From positions 62,001-126,000 of the forward strand of contig CAJMMN010000001.1 of NCBI GenBank assembly GCA_905214525.1: a stretch of DNA of 64,000 nucleotides. The letters run 5' to 3'. A program made the position numbers and the translations under genes. Of the stretch, positions 24,355 to 33,200 are shown piece by piece; position 1 is the first letter of the stretch; each line of letters begins with the position of its first letter. A model generated the notes under the pieces. It was not told where the DNA came from and ran no database searches. It saw only the letters and a program-made list of their open reading frames with translations. The DNA comes from an uncultured bacterium. Its GTDB lineage: Bacteria > Actinomycetota > Coriobacteriia > Coriobacteriales > Coriobacteriaceae.

Positions 24355-25051
24355 CGAAAACAAGGGCATTCACCCCACGGGGGTATCGTCGCGCGTGTGG
24401 ATTGCGCTGGTCGCTCTGTGCGTCGCCAATGTCGTAGCGCACCTCATGGTGATGCCGAGCTTGCCTGCGCAGATTCCCACGCACTGGGGCGCGAACGGCG
24501 CCGTCGACGGTTGGGGTCCTAGCTGGATGGCCTCCGCGCTCAGCGCGCTGCCTCTGGCGCTTCTCGCAATGTTCTGCGTGGTGCCGCGCATCGACCCCAA
24601 AGGCGAGGCATATCGAACCTCGGGCAAGTTCTATCAGGGCTTCGTAATCGCCTTCACCTTGTTCATGTGCGCCATAAGCTGGCTGGGAGAGCTTACGGTC
24701 TGGGGCGTGGTGCCGGCGGTCGGTTCGGTTAACGTGCTGATTTCCGGTGTTGTCGGTTTGCTGTTCATCGGCGTAGGCAACTACTTGCCGCGTGTGAAGC
24801 AGAACTATACGCTCGGTATCAAGACACCTTGGGCGCTTGCCGATCCCGAGAACTGGCGCCGTACGCAGCGTTTTGGCGGCGCCTGCTTTATGGTGCTGGG
24901 TATTGGCCTGATTGTGATGGGCGTGGCAGGCAGCGTGCTTTCGAGTGAAGTCGTCGCCGCGGTGATTGCGGTTCTGGCGTTTGGTTCGGTTGGAGCCGTC
25001 TACGTCTACTCGTATCTGTTGTGGCGCAAATCGCAGCGAGCCGCTCGTTAA
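24347..25051 (+). CDS. SdpI/DUF1648-family membrane protein
   Basis: This 234-residue protein starts at ATG 24347, which overlaps the end of the repressor gene. It begins with the DUF1648 motif (MVMPSLPAQIPTHWGANGAVDGWG, near residue 35) followed by about six membrane helices and the SdpI motif LPRVKQNYTLGIKTPWALADPENWRRTQRFGG. In Bacillus, SdpI gives immunity to the SdpC toxin and recruits SdpR to the membrane to relieve repression. A similar sensing role is possible here, but no SdpC-like toxin gene is in the window. Confidence 0.9.
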   Translation: MNNENKGIHPTGVSSRVWIALVALCVANVVAHLMVMPSLPAQIPTHWGANGAVDGWGPSWMASALSALPLALLAMFCVVPRIDPKGEAYRTSGKFYQGFVIAFTLFMCAISWLGELTVWGVVPAVGSVNVLISGVVGLLFIGVGNYLPRVKQNYTLGIKTPWALADPENWRRTQRFGGACFMVLGIGLIVMGVAGSVLSSEVVAAVIAVLAFGSVGAVYVYSYLLWRKSQRAAR

Positions 25052-25115
25052 GGTTGCGGAAAACTAGCGTACGCAGTTCATAGTATGTTCCGGGGGACTT
25101 TTCCCAGGTAGTATT

Positions 25116-25145
25116 AGGGGGTGTGGGCAACCATGCCCCTTTTTC
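25116..25145 (+). terminator. Terminator after the SdpI-like gene
   Basis: GGGCA (25125-25129) pairs with TGCCC (25134-25138), extended by flanking G and C residues, and is followed by CTTTTTC. Confidence 0.6.
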
Positions 25146-25235
25146 GTTACGTTTCAGAGCTGGTTCCCTCATTTCGTTTCTACTAAAGCGAATCAAGAAT
25201 AGGGAAACAGCAGGTAGAAAGGATAGAACAGGCAA

Positions 25236-26915
25236 ATGGCAGAGTTTATCTACCAGATGTATCAGGCTCGCAAGGCCCATGGCGACAAGGTAATCCTTGA
25301 CGACGTGACCCTGAGCTTCTACCCCGGTGCCAAGATCGGCGTCGTGGGTCCCAACGGCATGGGCAAGTCGACCCTGCTCAAGATCATGGCCGGCATCGAG
25401 GAAGTTTCCAACGGCGATGCCAGGCTCACCCCCGGCTACACCGTGGGTATCCTGCAACAGGAGCCGCCGCTCGACGACGACAAGACCGTCATCGAGAACG
25501 TGCGCATGGCGTTTGGCGACATGATTGCCAAGGTCGATCGCTTCAACAAGATCGGCGAGGAGATGTGCGACCCGGACTGCGACATGGACGCCCTCATGGC
25601 CGAGATGGGCAAGCTCCAGGACGAGATCGACGCCGCTGATGGCTGGGATATCGATTCCAAGCTCGGCCAGGCCATGGACGCCCTGCAGCTGCCCGATTCC
25701 GACATGCCGGTCAACGTGCTTTCCGGCGGCGAGCGCCGTCGCGTGGCCCTGTGCAAGCTGCTGCTCGAGGCTCCCGACCTGCTGCTGCTTGACGAGCCCA
25801 CAAACCACCTAGACGCTGAGTCGATCCTGTGGCTCGAGCACTTCCTTCACAACTACCAGGGCGCGGTGCTTGCCGTCACGCACGATCGCTACTTCCTGGA
25901 TAACGTTGCCGAGTGGATCTGCGAGGTCGACCGCGGTCACCTTTATCCCTACAAGGGCAACTACTCCACGTATCTGGAGACCAAGGCCGCCCGTATCGAG
26001 GCGCAGGGCAACCGCGACGCCAAGCTCGCCAAGCGCATGGAGGCCGAGCTCGAGTGGGTACGCAGCTCGCCCAAGGCTCGCCAGGCCAAGAACAAGGCTC
26101 GTCTGGCTCGCTACGAGGAGATGGAGGCCGAGGCCCGCGCAAGCCAGAAGCTCGACTGGACCGATATCCGCATTCCCGTTGGACCGCGTTTGGGTAACAA
26201 GGTGCTCGAGGCCCATCACCTGCACAAGGAATTCGACGGTCGCGTGCTCATCGACGACCTTTCGTTCACCCTGCCGCGCAACGGCATCGTGGGCGTCATC
26301 GGCCCCAACGGTGTCGGTAAGACCACGCTGTTCAAGACCATCGTGGGCTTGGAGCCGCTGACTTCGGGCGAGCTCGAGGTGGGCGAGACCGTCAAGATCT
26401 CCTATGTCGATCAGAACCGTTCTGGCATCGACCCCGATAAGAACCTGTGGGAGGTCGTCTCGGACGGCCTGGACCACATGATGGTCGGCGAGACCGAGGT
26501 TCCGAGCCGTGCTTATGTGGCGAGCTTTGGCTTTAAGGGCCAGGACCAGCAGAAGCGCGCTGGCGTACTCTCCGGTGGCGAGCGCAACCGTCTGAACCTG
26601 GCGCTCACGCTCAAGCAGGGCGGCAACCTGCTGCTCCTCGACGAGCCCACGAACGATCTCGACGTCGAGACGCTGTCCTCACTCGAGGCGGCGCTGCTCG
26701 AGTTCCCGGGCTGCTCGGTGGTTATTAGCCACGACCGTATGTTCCTGGACCGCGTCGCCACGCACATTCTGGCGTGGGAGGGCACCGACGAGAATCCGGG
26801 CAACTGGTATTGGTTCGAGGGCAACTTCGAGGCCTATCAGGCCAACCGTATCGAGCGCCTGGGCGAGGACGCAGCCCAGCCGCATCGTATTCACCGTAAG
26901 CTGACGCGCGACTAG
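25236..26915 (+). CDS. ettA: Energy-dependent translational throttle protein EttA (ABC-F)
   Basis: This 559-residue soluble ABC-F protein has two ATPase domains. Walker A boxes are GPNGMGKST (about 38) and GPNGVGKTT (about 355). Signatures are LSGGERRRVALCKLL and LSGGERNRLNLALTL. Walker B segments are LLLLDEPTNHLD and LLLLDEPTNDLD. The arm and the charged linker (KMEAELEWVRSSPKARQAKNKARLARYEEM) match EttA, which binds the ribosomal E site and gates elongation according to ADP/ATP levels. There are no membrane segments. Its stop is followed within four bases by the large covarying repeat (26919). Confidence 0.96.
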   Translation: MAEFIYQMYQARKAHGDKVILDDVTLSFYPGAKIGVVGPNGMGKSTLLKIMAGIEEVSNGDARLTPGYTVGILQQEPPLDDDKTVIENVRMAFGDMIAKVDRFNKIGEEMCDPDCDMDALMAEMGKLQDEIDAADGWDIDSKLGQAMDALQLPDSDMPVNVLSGGERRRVALCKLLLEAPDLLLLDEPTNHLDAESILWLEHFLHNYQGAVLAVTHDRYFLDNVAEWICEVDRGHLYPYKGNYSTYLETKAARIEAQGNRDAKLAKRMEAELEWVRSSPKARQAKNKARLARYEEMEAEARASQKLDWTDIRIPVGPRLGNKVLEAHHLHKEFDGRVLIDDLSFTLPRNGIVGVIGPNGVGKTTLFKTIVGLEPLTSGELEVGETVKISYVDQNRSGIDPDKNLWEVVSDGLDHMMVGETEVPSRAYVASFGFKGQDQQKRAGVLSGGERNRLNLALTLKQGGNLLLLDEPTNDLDVETLSSLEAALLEFPGCSVVISHDRMFLDRVATHILAWEGTDENPGNWYWFEGNFEAYQANRIERLGEDAAQPHRIHRKLTRD

Positions 26916-26918
26916 ATC

Positions 26919-27070
26919 GTTACGCGGTTTTCCAAACCGCGTAACTGCTCGACGCTGCGCGGGTCGCAAGCACCCCATCTTGCCGTTCAAGCCGTCGCTC
27001 GCGTACCGAAGTACGCGTCGCTCCTCTTTCACGGCAACCTGGGGCACTTGCGGCCCGCTCGCTGTTGGTT
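26919..27070 (+). repeat. Stop-codon-proximal covarying hairpin element, copy A
   Basis: The element opens with a 12-bp hairpin GTTACGCGGTTT/AAACCGCGTAAC (26919-26945), then GCTCGACGCTG. A variable arm at about 26957-26983 pairs with 27032-27056 despite some mismatches, and a conserved core follows (CGTCGCTCGCGTACCGAAGT and CGTCGCTCCTCTTTCACG). It begins three bases after the ettA stop, in the same direction. Related copies are at 36640, 51398 and 56989. Confidence 0.85.
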
Positions 27071-27089
27071 ACGCAACATCAACAAATAA

Positions 27090-27125
27090 AAACGGCTCAA
27101 ATCCTGATTTGGATTTGAGCCGTTT
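27090..27125. terminator. Bidirectional terminator
   Basis: AAACGGCTCAAATCC (27090-27104) pairs perfectly with GGATTTGAGCCGTTT (27111-27125), with A-rich sequence on the left and T-rich on the right. It serves the minus-strand gene ending at 27130 and probably ettA. Confidence 0.9.
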
Positions 27126-27129
27126 GTCG

Positions 27130-28431
27130 TTACTGCTCGGGTTCTTCGACTTTATCGATGGCCCAGGTGGATCCGAGGCCACCGGTGGTGTTGCGGCGGA
27201 TGCGCACGGCAACCTCGCGGCGCTCGCCGGCCTGCGTGTAGCGCAGGGGGAAGATTGCGCGGTTTCGCGCGGCCTCGATGGTGCCGCGTTCGCGGGCGAT
27301 CCAGTAGTACTCGCCGACGATGCCGAGGGTATCGGCGCCGTAGGGGAGATAGGTCGACAGCTGGTGCAGCAACGGGCCGGGGCAGAAGACTTCAGTTGCG
27401 AAATCGACAGGGAAGTCCTCGGGGATGGTCGGTGCTGCGGGTGCGGGGGCCGCGGCCGCTACGGGCGCCGAAGCCGGTGCTGGTGCGGGAATTTGGTCGC
27501 AAGCAGCGGTGGGCACAGACTCGATGACGGGTGCAGACTCAGGCGCCGCTTCCGGCTTAGCTGCGGAATCTGTCGGTTCCACGGGGACGGACGTGTCTTC
27601 GGCCTCGGTTTTGGTAGTGGCTTGAGGGACATCCTCTGCCTCGACAGATGGCTTGGTCTCGACCGGCGTGGATGCCATGGTGGTGATGCCGGCGTTGGCG
27701 TTCTCGGGGTCATAGACGACCGTAAGCGAGATGGCAGGCTGCGGCGTCTCGGGTCCCGGCGTCGACTCGGTAGCGCCTTGATCGGCGGGCTTGTCGGACT
27801 GATCGTCCTCGGCCTCGTCGCCAAAGACATCGCTGTTTTGGAACGCAGGCGTCTCGGGTTGGTTGGCGGCTTCTTCGGTTGTCGACTTAGGAGCCTCGTT
27901 GAGCTCCGCAGTGGCTTCCTGCTCTGATATGACTTCGGGATCGGTCGTGGCGGCGATTTCGGCTTCTGCTGTTACCTCAATAGCGACTTCGATCTCTGTC
28001 TCGGGCTCGGGTTCCGGCACGGGTTCAACCATGGCTTCCGGCTCGGTGCGCTTTACGTGCTTGGGGCGCACGGCCTTGAGGTCCTTCTCGCCGCGCTTTT
28101 TCTTTTTGTAGGACTGCTTGGCTCCCTTGGCTGCCTTGGGCTTGTCCTCGCCCTTGGCAAGGGCGGCATCCCAAGCCTCGTTGGCGATGACGGTGGCATA
28201 CAGGCGACCGCCCTTAAAGACGGTCAGCTTAATGCAGTCGTCGAGCTCCTCGAGCAGCTCACGCGTGGACTCAAAGCCCAGGTCATAAGCGGTCATGTCG
28301 CCGGCGGCGAGCGCCTCCTCGACCTGTGTCATAAACGTTTGCTTGCCGCACCCAATCGCGTCGCGCAGCAGGCGATACAGATAGATGTGGTTGCCCAGCG
28401 AAAGCGTGGGCCTAACTATTGTCTTGCTCAT
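27130..28431 (-). CDS. Large lineage-specific protein with acidic Pro/Glu-rich linker, function unknown
   Basis: ATG 28431 with AGGAG upstream gives about 433 residues. The N-terminal 95 residues form a compact helical domain (TLSLGNHIYLYRLLRDAIGCGKQTFMTQVEEALAAGDMTAYDLGFES), followed by a Lys-rich patch (KQSYKKKKRGEKDLK). Then come about 220 residues of Glu/Pro/Ala/Thr low complexity without predicted fold, and a C-terminal domain of about 95 residues (FATEVFCPGPLLHQLSTYLPYGADTLGIVGEYYW, REVAVRIRRNTTGGLGSTWAI). No signal peptide or membrane helix is visible. I do not recognise either folded domain. Transcription is separate from the neighbouring hypothetical gene. Confidence 0.82.
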   Translation of the reverse strand: MSKTIVRPTLSLGNHIYLYRLLRDAIGCGKQTFMTQVEEALAAGDMTAYDLGFESTRELLEELDDCIKLTVFKGGRLYATVIANEAWDAALAKGEDKPKAAKGAKQSYKKKKRGEKDLKAVRPKHVKRTEPEAMVEPVPEPEPETEIEVAIEVTAEAEIAATTDPEVISEQEATAELNEAPKSTTEEAANQPETPAFQNSDVFGDEAEDDQSDKPADQGATESTPGPETPQPAISLTVVYDPENANAGITTMASTPVETKPSVEAEDVPQATTKTEAEDTSVPVEPTDSAAKPEAAPESAPVIESVPTAACDQIPAPAPASAPVAAAAPAPAAPTIPEDFPVDFATEVFCPGPLLHQLSTYLPYGADTLGIVGEYYWIARERGTIEAARNRAIFPLRYTQAGERREVAVRIRRNTTGGLGSTWAIDKVEEPEQ

Positions 28432-28503
28432 GGCAAATCTCCTCTTTACACATGTAAAGCATCTTACCATCGCATAGCGTTCGCCATGGCGGCGCCCAAG
28501 GCA

Positions 28504-28537
28504 AACGGGCGCGAACCGCTTTCGATTCGCGCCCGTT
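28504..28537 (-). terminator. Terminator after the 28572 gene
   Basis: AACGGGCGCGAA pairs with TTCGCGCCCGTT over 12 bp, between the two minus-strand hypothetical genes; the T-run is only TTTG. Confidence 0.7.
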
Positions 28538-28571
28538 GTACAGGTCGGTTATCTATGAGAGGCAAATGTGC

Positions 28572-29534
28572 TTAGTTGCCCGATGCCGTGCCTTGGCTCG
28601 AGTTGTCGGATGCCGTGCCGGACGCGGTTCCGCTCGAGCTGTTCGAGCTGTTGGTGTTGCTGCTGTCTGCTGTGCCCGTTCCCGAAGTGCTGTCGCTCGT
28701 CTGGCCGCCCGTGCTCGGCTGCGAACCGTCAGTCGTTTGGCTTGAGTCAGTCGTGCCGGATTGCGTGCCGCTGTTGTTCGCAGAGGAATCGACGCCCTGC
28801 GATTGGTTTTGGGTGTTCGAGGACGAATTGGCAGAGGTAGAACTGTCTTGCGTATCGTCCGTCTGTGCCTGCTGATCCTGCGACTGGGTGTTGCCATTTG
28901 CATCGCTCTCGGTCGTGCGCGACGACAGGATTGGCTCGGGACGCTCGCCCAGACCCTCACCGGCAGTGGTGATAAGGATGGCGCCGGCGCAGGCGATGAC
29001 CGCGACGATGGCGATAGCGATCGAGAAGACGATGACCTTCTTTTGCGTCTGGCTGCGCTCAGCCGCCGCCTTGGCGCGCAGGCTGTTGGGAGCGACGCGC
29101 GCCGTGGTCGCGCGTCCCGCAACCTGGCGCATCTCCTGCGTGGTTGCGGCGCCACCTAGGTGCTCCTCGACATTGGGCTCAACGGGCTCATAGGCGCCGG
29201 TAGGGTAGTCGACAGCGGCATGCGTGCCCTTGATTGCTTCGGCGCTGGCGGAGATAAAGTGGCGATAGACCTGCGAGGACACAACAGTGATGACTGAGCT
29301 CACAGCGGCACCAATCACCGAGCCGGCAATGCCGATCTTTGAAGCAAGCGCGACGCTCGTTGCGGCAGCAGCGGCGCCGGCGACGATCTGGGGAATGGAA
29401 ATGTCATCAAAGAGTTTTTTCTTGGGCGCAATGGCCATGGTCTGGCCGATGGAATGGTTCTCGTGCACGCCGTTGTTGAGTGCGGCCGGCGTCATGACAC
29501 GCGTGCGCGGCGCGTCGGTGTACTTGGTTGTCAT
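28572..29534 (-). CDS. Membrane protein with long Ser/Thr/Gln/Asn-rich tail, function unknown
   Basis: This 320-residue protein starts at ATG 29534 behind GGGAGGA. A cytoplasmic N-terminus is followed by an Ala-rich hydrophobic region (about residues 48-85, IVAGAAAAATSVALASKIGIAG and the following VIGAAVSSVITVVSS), a charged middle, and a clear membrane helix (VIVFSIAIAIVAVIACAGAILIT, about 166-188). The last 120 residues are almost only Ser, Thr, Gly, Asn, Gln and Asp, with no fold expected. Such tails often project through or along the cell wall and may be glycosylated. It has no sorting signal. I do not know its function. Confidence 0.82.
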   Translation of the reverse strand: MTTKYTDAPRTRVMTPAALNNGVHENHSIGQTMAIAPKKKLFDDISIPQIVAGAAAAATSVALASKIGIAGSVIGAAVSSVITVVSSQVYRHFISASAEAIKGTHAAVDYPTGAYEPVEPNVEEHLGGAATTQEMRQVAGRATTARVAPNSLRAKAAAERSQTQKKVIVFSIAIAIVAVIACAGAILITTAGEGLGERPEPILSSRTTESDANGNTQSQDQQAQTDDTQDSSTSANSSSNTQNQSQGVDSSANNSGTQSGTTDSSQTTDGSQPSTGGQTSDSTSGTGTADSSNTNSSNSSSGTASGTASDNSSQGTASGN

Positions 29535-29737
29535 ACGGGGTCCTCCCGATGTAAATCTGCTTCGTTTCGTGTAGCCATCAGGGTACCCACCAGATGTGAA
29601 TCGTACGTGTCATTTAACAGATACCATCAACTCATCAATAGCTCACCAAGTTGGTGGGATGCGGTTGCACCCGGCGGTTGAACTACAATAAGGCTTGCTA
29701 ATTGTTATGAATGGCGTCTACGCACGGGAGCATTCTT

Positions 29738-31717
29738 ATGGATCTTCACCTTTCTCAGTCTGATGGCTTTTTGCGTGTGGCGGCGGCGTCGCCGCGGATT
29801 CGCGTGGCCGATGTCGAGGGCAATGCCGAGGTTGCGCTGACGGCTGTTCGTGAGGCTGCCGAGCGCGGCGTTCGCGCGTTGGTACTGCCCGAGCTCAACC
29901 TGTGCGGCTATACCGCGGCCGACCTGTTCCATAACCGCACGCTGCTGCATGCCTGCGAGGCGGCGCTCGTGCGCATTCTCGATAAAACCCGTGAGCTGCC
30001 GATCGTCTTTACCATCGGTCTTCCCGTCGCGGTGGCCGAAAACATCTACAATTGCGCCGCCGTGTGCTGTGCGGGCGAGCTTTTGGGCCTTACGGCCAAA
30101 AAGTACTTGCCCAACTACGGAGAGTTTTATGAGCGCCGCTGGTTTGCTCCGGCGCCGGCCGATCCCGTGTGGATTGAATTTGCTGGTCAGGGTCCGGTGC
30201 CGCTTGGCTCGGGGCTTGTCTACCGCTGCTGCGATGAAGGTGCCGAGGATCTGGTGCTGGGTGTCGAGGTGTGCGAGGACCTGTGGGTACCGGCGCCCCC
30301 CTCGACCGAGATGGCGCTTGCTGGCGCGACGGTGATCCTCAACCCGTCGGCCTCGGACGAGATTATCGGCAAGGCGGATTACCGCCGCAGCCTCATCTCC
30401 AACCAGAGTGCGCGCCTGTACTGCGCCTATGCCTACGCGGATGCGAGTGAGGGCGAATCTACGACCGACATGGTCTTTGCGGGCGAGAACCTGATCTACG
30501 AAAACGGCTCTAAGCTGGCCGCCACCAAACTGCTTACCTGCGACATGGCGGTTGCCGATGTCGACCTCGATCGTCTGGTTGCCGAGCGCCGTCGCTCGAC
30601 GACGTGGACGCGCGCGGACGATGCGCCGGAGGCCACGACCGTTGAGTTCTCTTTTGAGGGCGTGTTGGCCGAAGAGTCTGTCCTGCGCGATGCCTGCGAT
30701 ATCGACCGTGTTTTCCCTCGCGCGCCTTTTGTGCCGGCCGACCACGGTGATCTGGCCGAGCGTTGCGAGACTATTCTCAATCTGCAGACTGCGGGCCTCA
30801 AGACCCGCCTTGCCCATACGGGTACCAAGGCTGCAGTCATCGGTCTTTCGGGTGGCTTGGACTCCACGCTGGCACTGCTTGTGACCGTGCGTGCCTTCGA
30901 TGCACTGGGACTGCCACGCACGGGTATCACGGCGGTTTCCATGCCCGGCTTTGGCACGACGCACCGCACCAAGTCCAATGCCGAGTCGCTTGCTCGCGAT
31001 CTGGGTGTCTCCTTCCGCGAGGTCTCGATCCATGCTGCCGTTGAGCAGCACTTTAAGGACATCGAGCACGACCCGGCCGTTCAGGACGTGACCTACGAGA
31101 ACAGCCAGGCGCGCGAGCGTACGCAGATTCTCATGGACTTGGCCAACCAGGCCGGCGGCTTTGTCATCGGTACCGGCGACCTGTCGGAGCTGGCGCTCGG
31201 CTGGGCTACGTACAACGGCGACCATATGAGCATGTACGCCGTCAACGCGAGCGTGCCCAAGACGCTCGTACGCCATCTGGTGCGCTATGCGGCCGATGTC
31301 TTTGGCGGGCGCATCGCCACCACGCTGCTCGACATCCTCGATACGCCGGTGTCTCCCGAACTTCTGCCGCCCACGGGCGACGGCGAGATCGCCCAGAAGA
31401 CCGAAGACCTGGTGGGACCCTACGAGCTGCACGACTACTTCCTCTACTACCTGCTGCGCTTTGGCTTTGAGCCGGGCAAGATCTACCGCATGGCGCTCAA
31501 GAGCTTTGGGGGCGTCTATGACGAGGTGACGATTCATACGTGGCTGCGTACGTTCTACCGCCGCTTCTTTGCTCAGCAGTTTAAGCGCAGCTGCCTGCCC
31601 GACGGTCCCAAGGTGGGCTCGGTGACGCTCAGTCCGCGCGGCGATTGGCGCATGCCGAGCGACGCCAGCTCGCGCCTGTGGCTCGCGCAGATCGACGCAC
31701 TCAATCCGATTGACTAA
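29738..31717 (+). CDS. nadE: Glutamine-dependent NAD+ synthetase
   Basis: The start is best at ATG 29738, seven bases after GGGAG; the frame is open from 29711. The product of about 659 residues combines an N-terminal nitrilase-type glutaminase (E52 in LPELNLCGY, K121 in TAKKYLPNYGEF, C179 in LGVEVCEDLW) and a C-terminal NAD synthase domain with the ATP loop GLSGGLDSTLALL near residue 371. It makes NAD from deamido-NAD, ATP and glutamine. The two-domain form is common in actinobacteria. It ends in a terminator at 31786. Confidence 0.96.
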   Translation: MDLHLSQSDGFLRVAAASPRIRVADVEGNAEVALTAVREAAERGVRALVLPELNLCGYTAADLFHNRTLLHACEAALVRILDKTRELPIVFTIGLPVAVAENIYNCAAVCCAGELLGLTAKKYLPNYGEFYERRWFAPAPADPVWIEFAGQGPVPLGSGLVYRCCDEGAEDLVLGVEVCEDLWVPAPPSTEMALAGATVILNPSASDEIIGKADYRRSLISNQSARLYCAYAYADASEGESTTDMVFAGENLIYENGSKLAATKLLTCDMAVADVDLDRLVAERRRSTTWTRADDAPEATTVEFSFEGVLAEESVLRDACDIDRVFPRAPFVPADHGDLAERCETILNLQTAGLKTRLAHTGTKAAVIGLSGGLDSTLALLVTVRAFDALGLPRTGITAVSMPGFGTTHRTKSNAESLARDLGVSFREVSIHAAVEQHFKDIEHDPAVQDVTYENSQARERTQILMDLANQAGGFVIGTGDLSELALGWATYNGDHMSMYAVNASVPKTLVRHLVRYAADVFGGRIATTLLDILDTPVSPELLPPTGDGEIAQKTEDLVGPYELHDYFLYYLLRFGFEPGKIYRMALKSFGGVYDEVTIHTWLRTFYRRFFAQQFKRSCLPDGPKVGSVTLSPRGDWRMPSDASSRLWLAQIDALNPID

Positions 31718-31785
31718 GGTTGGCTAAATTGAACCAATATAGGGGTTGCAAGCGGTACACTTTTGCAATCTGATGGCCCGTATCG

Positions 31786-31817
31786 CGCGGCGCTCTTGTC
31801 GGAGCGCCGCGTTTTTT
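31786..31817 (+). terminator. Terminator of nadE
   Basis: CGCGGCGCTC (31786-31795) pairs with GAGCGCCGCG (31802-31811) and is followed by six T residues. It lies only 18 bases before the next start codon, so the aminotransferase may depend on read-through or a promoter upstream of the hairpin. Confidence 0.88.
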
Positions 31818-31835
31818 ATATCGAAAGGTGGCACC

Positions 31836-32999
31836 ATGCAGGCATCGCAGCGTCTCGGCCGCTTTGGCGCGGAGGTATTTGCCTCGCTCAACAACAAGCT
31901 TCTCGCGCTGAAGGCTCAGGGTAAGACCATTTACAACATGAGCGTGGGAACGCCCGACTTTAAGCCGTACGACCACGTGGTCGAGGCACTCACGCAAGCA
32001 GCCCAAGATCCCGAGATGTGGAAGTATGCCCTGCGCGACCTGCCCGAGCTCAAGCAAGCCGTATGCGATTACTATGAGCGTCGCTTTGGCGTTTCGGGCA
32101 TTACGCCGTCCATGGTGCAGTCGTGCAACGGCACGCAGGAGGGCGTGGGCCATTTGGGTCTGGCCCTGCTCGATCCGGGCGACACCATCTTGGTGCCCGA
32201 TCCGTGCTACCCGGTCTTTGAGGCGGGCGCCAAGATCGCCGACGCTAAGCTCGAGTACTATCCGCTGGTTGCCGAGCATAATTACCTGCCCTATGTGGCG
32301 GGCATCGATCCCGAGGTGGCCGATCGTGCCAAGTACATGATCGTGTCGCTGCCCGCCAACCCGGTGGGCTCGGTGGGCACGCCCGAGGTCTACGAGGAGA
32401 TCATCGCTTTTGCCCGCGAGCACGACCTGCTGATCGTTCACGACAACGCATATTCCGACATCGTGTTCGACGGCGAGCCGGGCGGAAGCTTTTTGCAGTA
32501 TCCCGGCGCGCTCGAGGTGGGCGTGGAGTTCTTCTCGCTCTCCAAGTCGTTTAACGTCACCGGTGCGCGTATCGGCTTTTTGGTCGGCCGCGAGGACGTG
32601 GTCTCTGCCTTTGCCAAGCTGCGCGGCCAGATCGACTTTGGTATGTTCTTCCCGATCCAGAAGGCTGCTATCGCCTGCCTGAACGGCCCGCGCGATGAGG
32701 TCGAGGCGCAGCGTCTGAAGTACCAGGAGCGTCGCGATGCCCTGTGCGACGGTCTTGAGGGACTGGGCTGGGAGCGTCCCAACGCGCATGGCTCCATGTT
32801 TGTGTGGGCCAAGCTTCCCGGCGGCCGTACCGATTCCATGGCGTTTTGCGAGGAGCTCATGGAGAAGGCCGGCGTTGTGGTGACGCCGGGTGCGAGCTTT
32901 GGGCCTTCGGGCGAGGGGCACGTGCGCATGGCGCTGGTCCTGCCGCCCGATCAGATCGCTCTGGCCGTCGAGGCTATTCGCGAGGCGGGTCTGTATTAA
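31836..32999 (+). CDS. Class I/II PLP aminotransferase (LL-DAP/N-acetyl-DAP aminotransferase-like)
   Basis: ATG 31836 follows GAAAGGTGG and gives 387 residues. The PLP lysine is in FFSLSKSFNVTGARIGF near residue 236, with SLPANPVGSVG and VHDNAYSDIVFDG as the other cofactor contacts. Early sequence MSVGTPDFKPYDHVVEALTQAAQDPEMWKYALRDLPELKQAV resembles the DapL/AlaC group, which transfers amino groups to tetrahydrodipicolinate, N-acetyl-keto-pimelate or pyruvate. The window lacks another candidate for the transaminase of the acetyl diaminopimelate pathway encoded at 36.8-42.2 kb, so that role is a reasonable inference, but it is not in that operon. Confidence 0.85.
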   Translation: MQASQRLGRFGAEVFASLNNKLLALKAQGKTIYNMSVGTPDFKPYDHVVEALTQAAQDPEMWKYALRDLPELKQAVCDYYERRFGVSGITPSMVQSCNGTQEGVGHLGLALLDPGDTILVPDPCYPVFEAGAKIADAKLEYYPLVAEHNYLPYVAGIDPEVADRAKYMIVSLPANPVGSVGTPEVYEEIIAFAREHDLLIVHDNAYSDIVFDGEPGGSFLQYPGALEVGVEFFSLSKSFNVTGARIGFLVGREDVVSAFAKLRGQIDFGMFFPIQKAAIACLNGPRDEVEAQRLKYQERRDALCDGLEGLGWERPNAHGSMFVWAKLPGGRTDSMAFCEELMEKAGVVVTPGASFGPSGEGHVRMALVLPPDQIALAVEAIREAGLY

Positions 33000-33142
33000 A
33001 AAGACATTTAGACGCGTCAATAGTTCGAAACCGATTTCGGGCAGTTATCTTACGAATTCTGCAAACAATTTCGGTAAACGGTCGATTTTTGGCTGCGAAT
33101 AGGCGCATAATCAAAGTCCCGATTGGCTATATTGGGATTACG

Positions 33143-33178
33143 GCAAGCCGCTTGGGTCGTTCCCGGGCGGCTTGTTTG
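33143..33178 (+). terminator. Hairpin upstream of ldh
   Basis: GCAAGCCGCTTGGG (33143-33156) pairs with CCCGGGCGGCTTGT (33162-33175), counting two U-G pairs, followed by TTGTTTG. It may end the aminotransferase transcript or form part of the ldh leader, being 25 bases before ATG 33201. Confidence 0.55.
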
Positions 33179-33200
33179 TGGAGAGAGATGGGAGAAAGTA

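Noticed and set aside
25155..25215. TTCCCT/AGGGAA inverted sequence upstream of ettA
   Set aside because: The stem is short and the loop long; it is within chance expectation.
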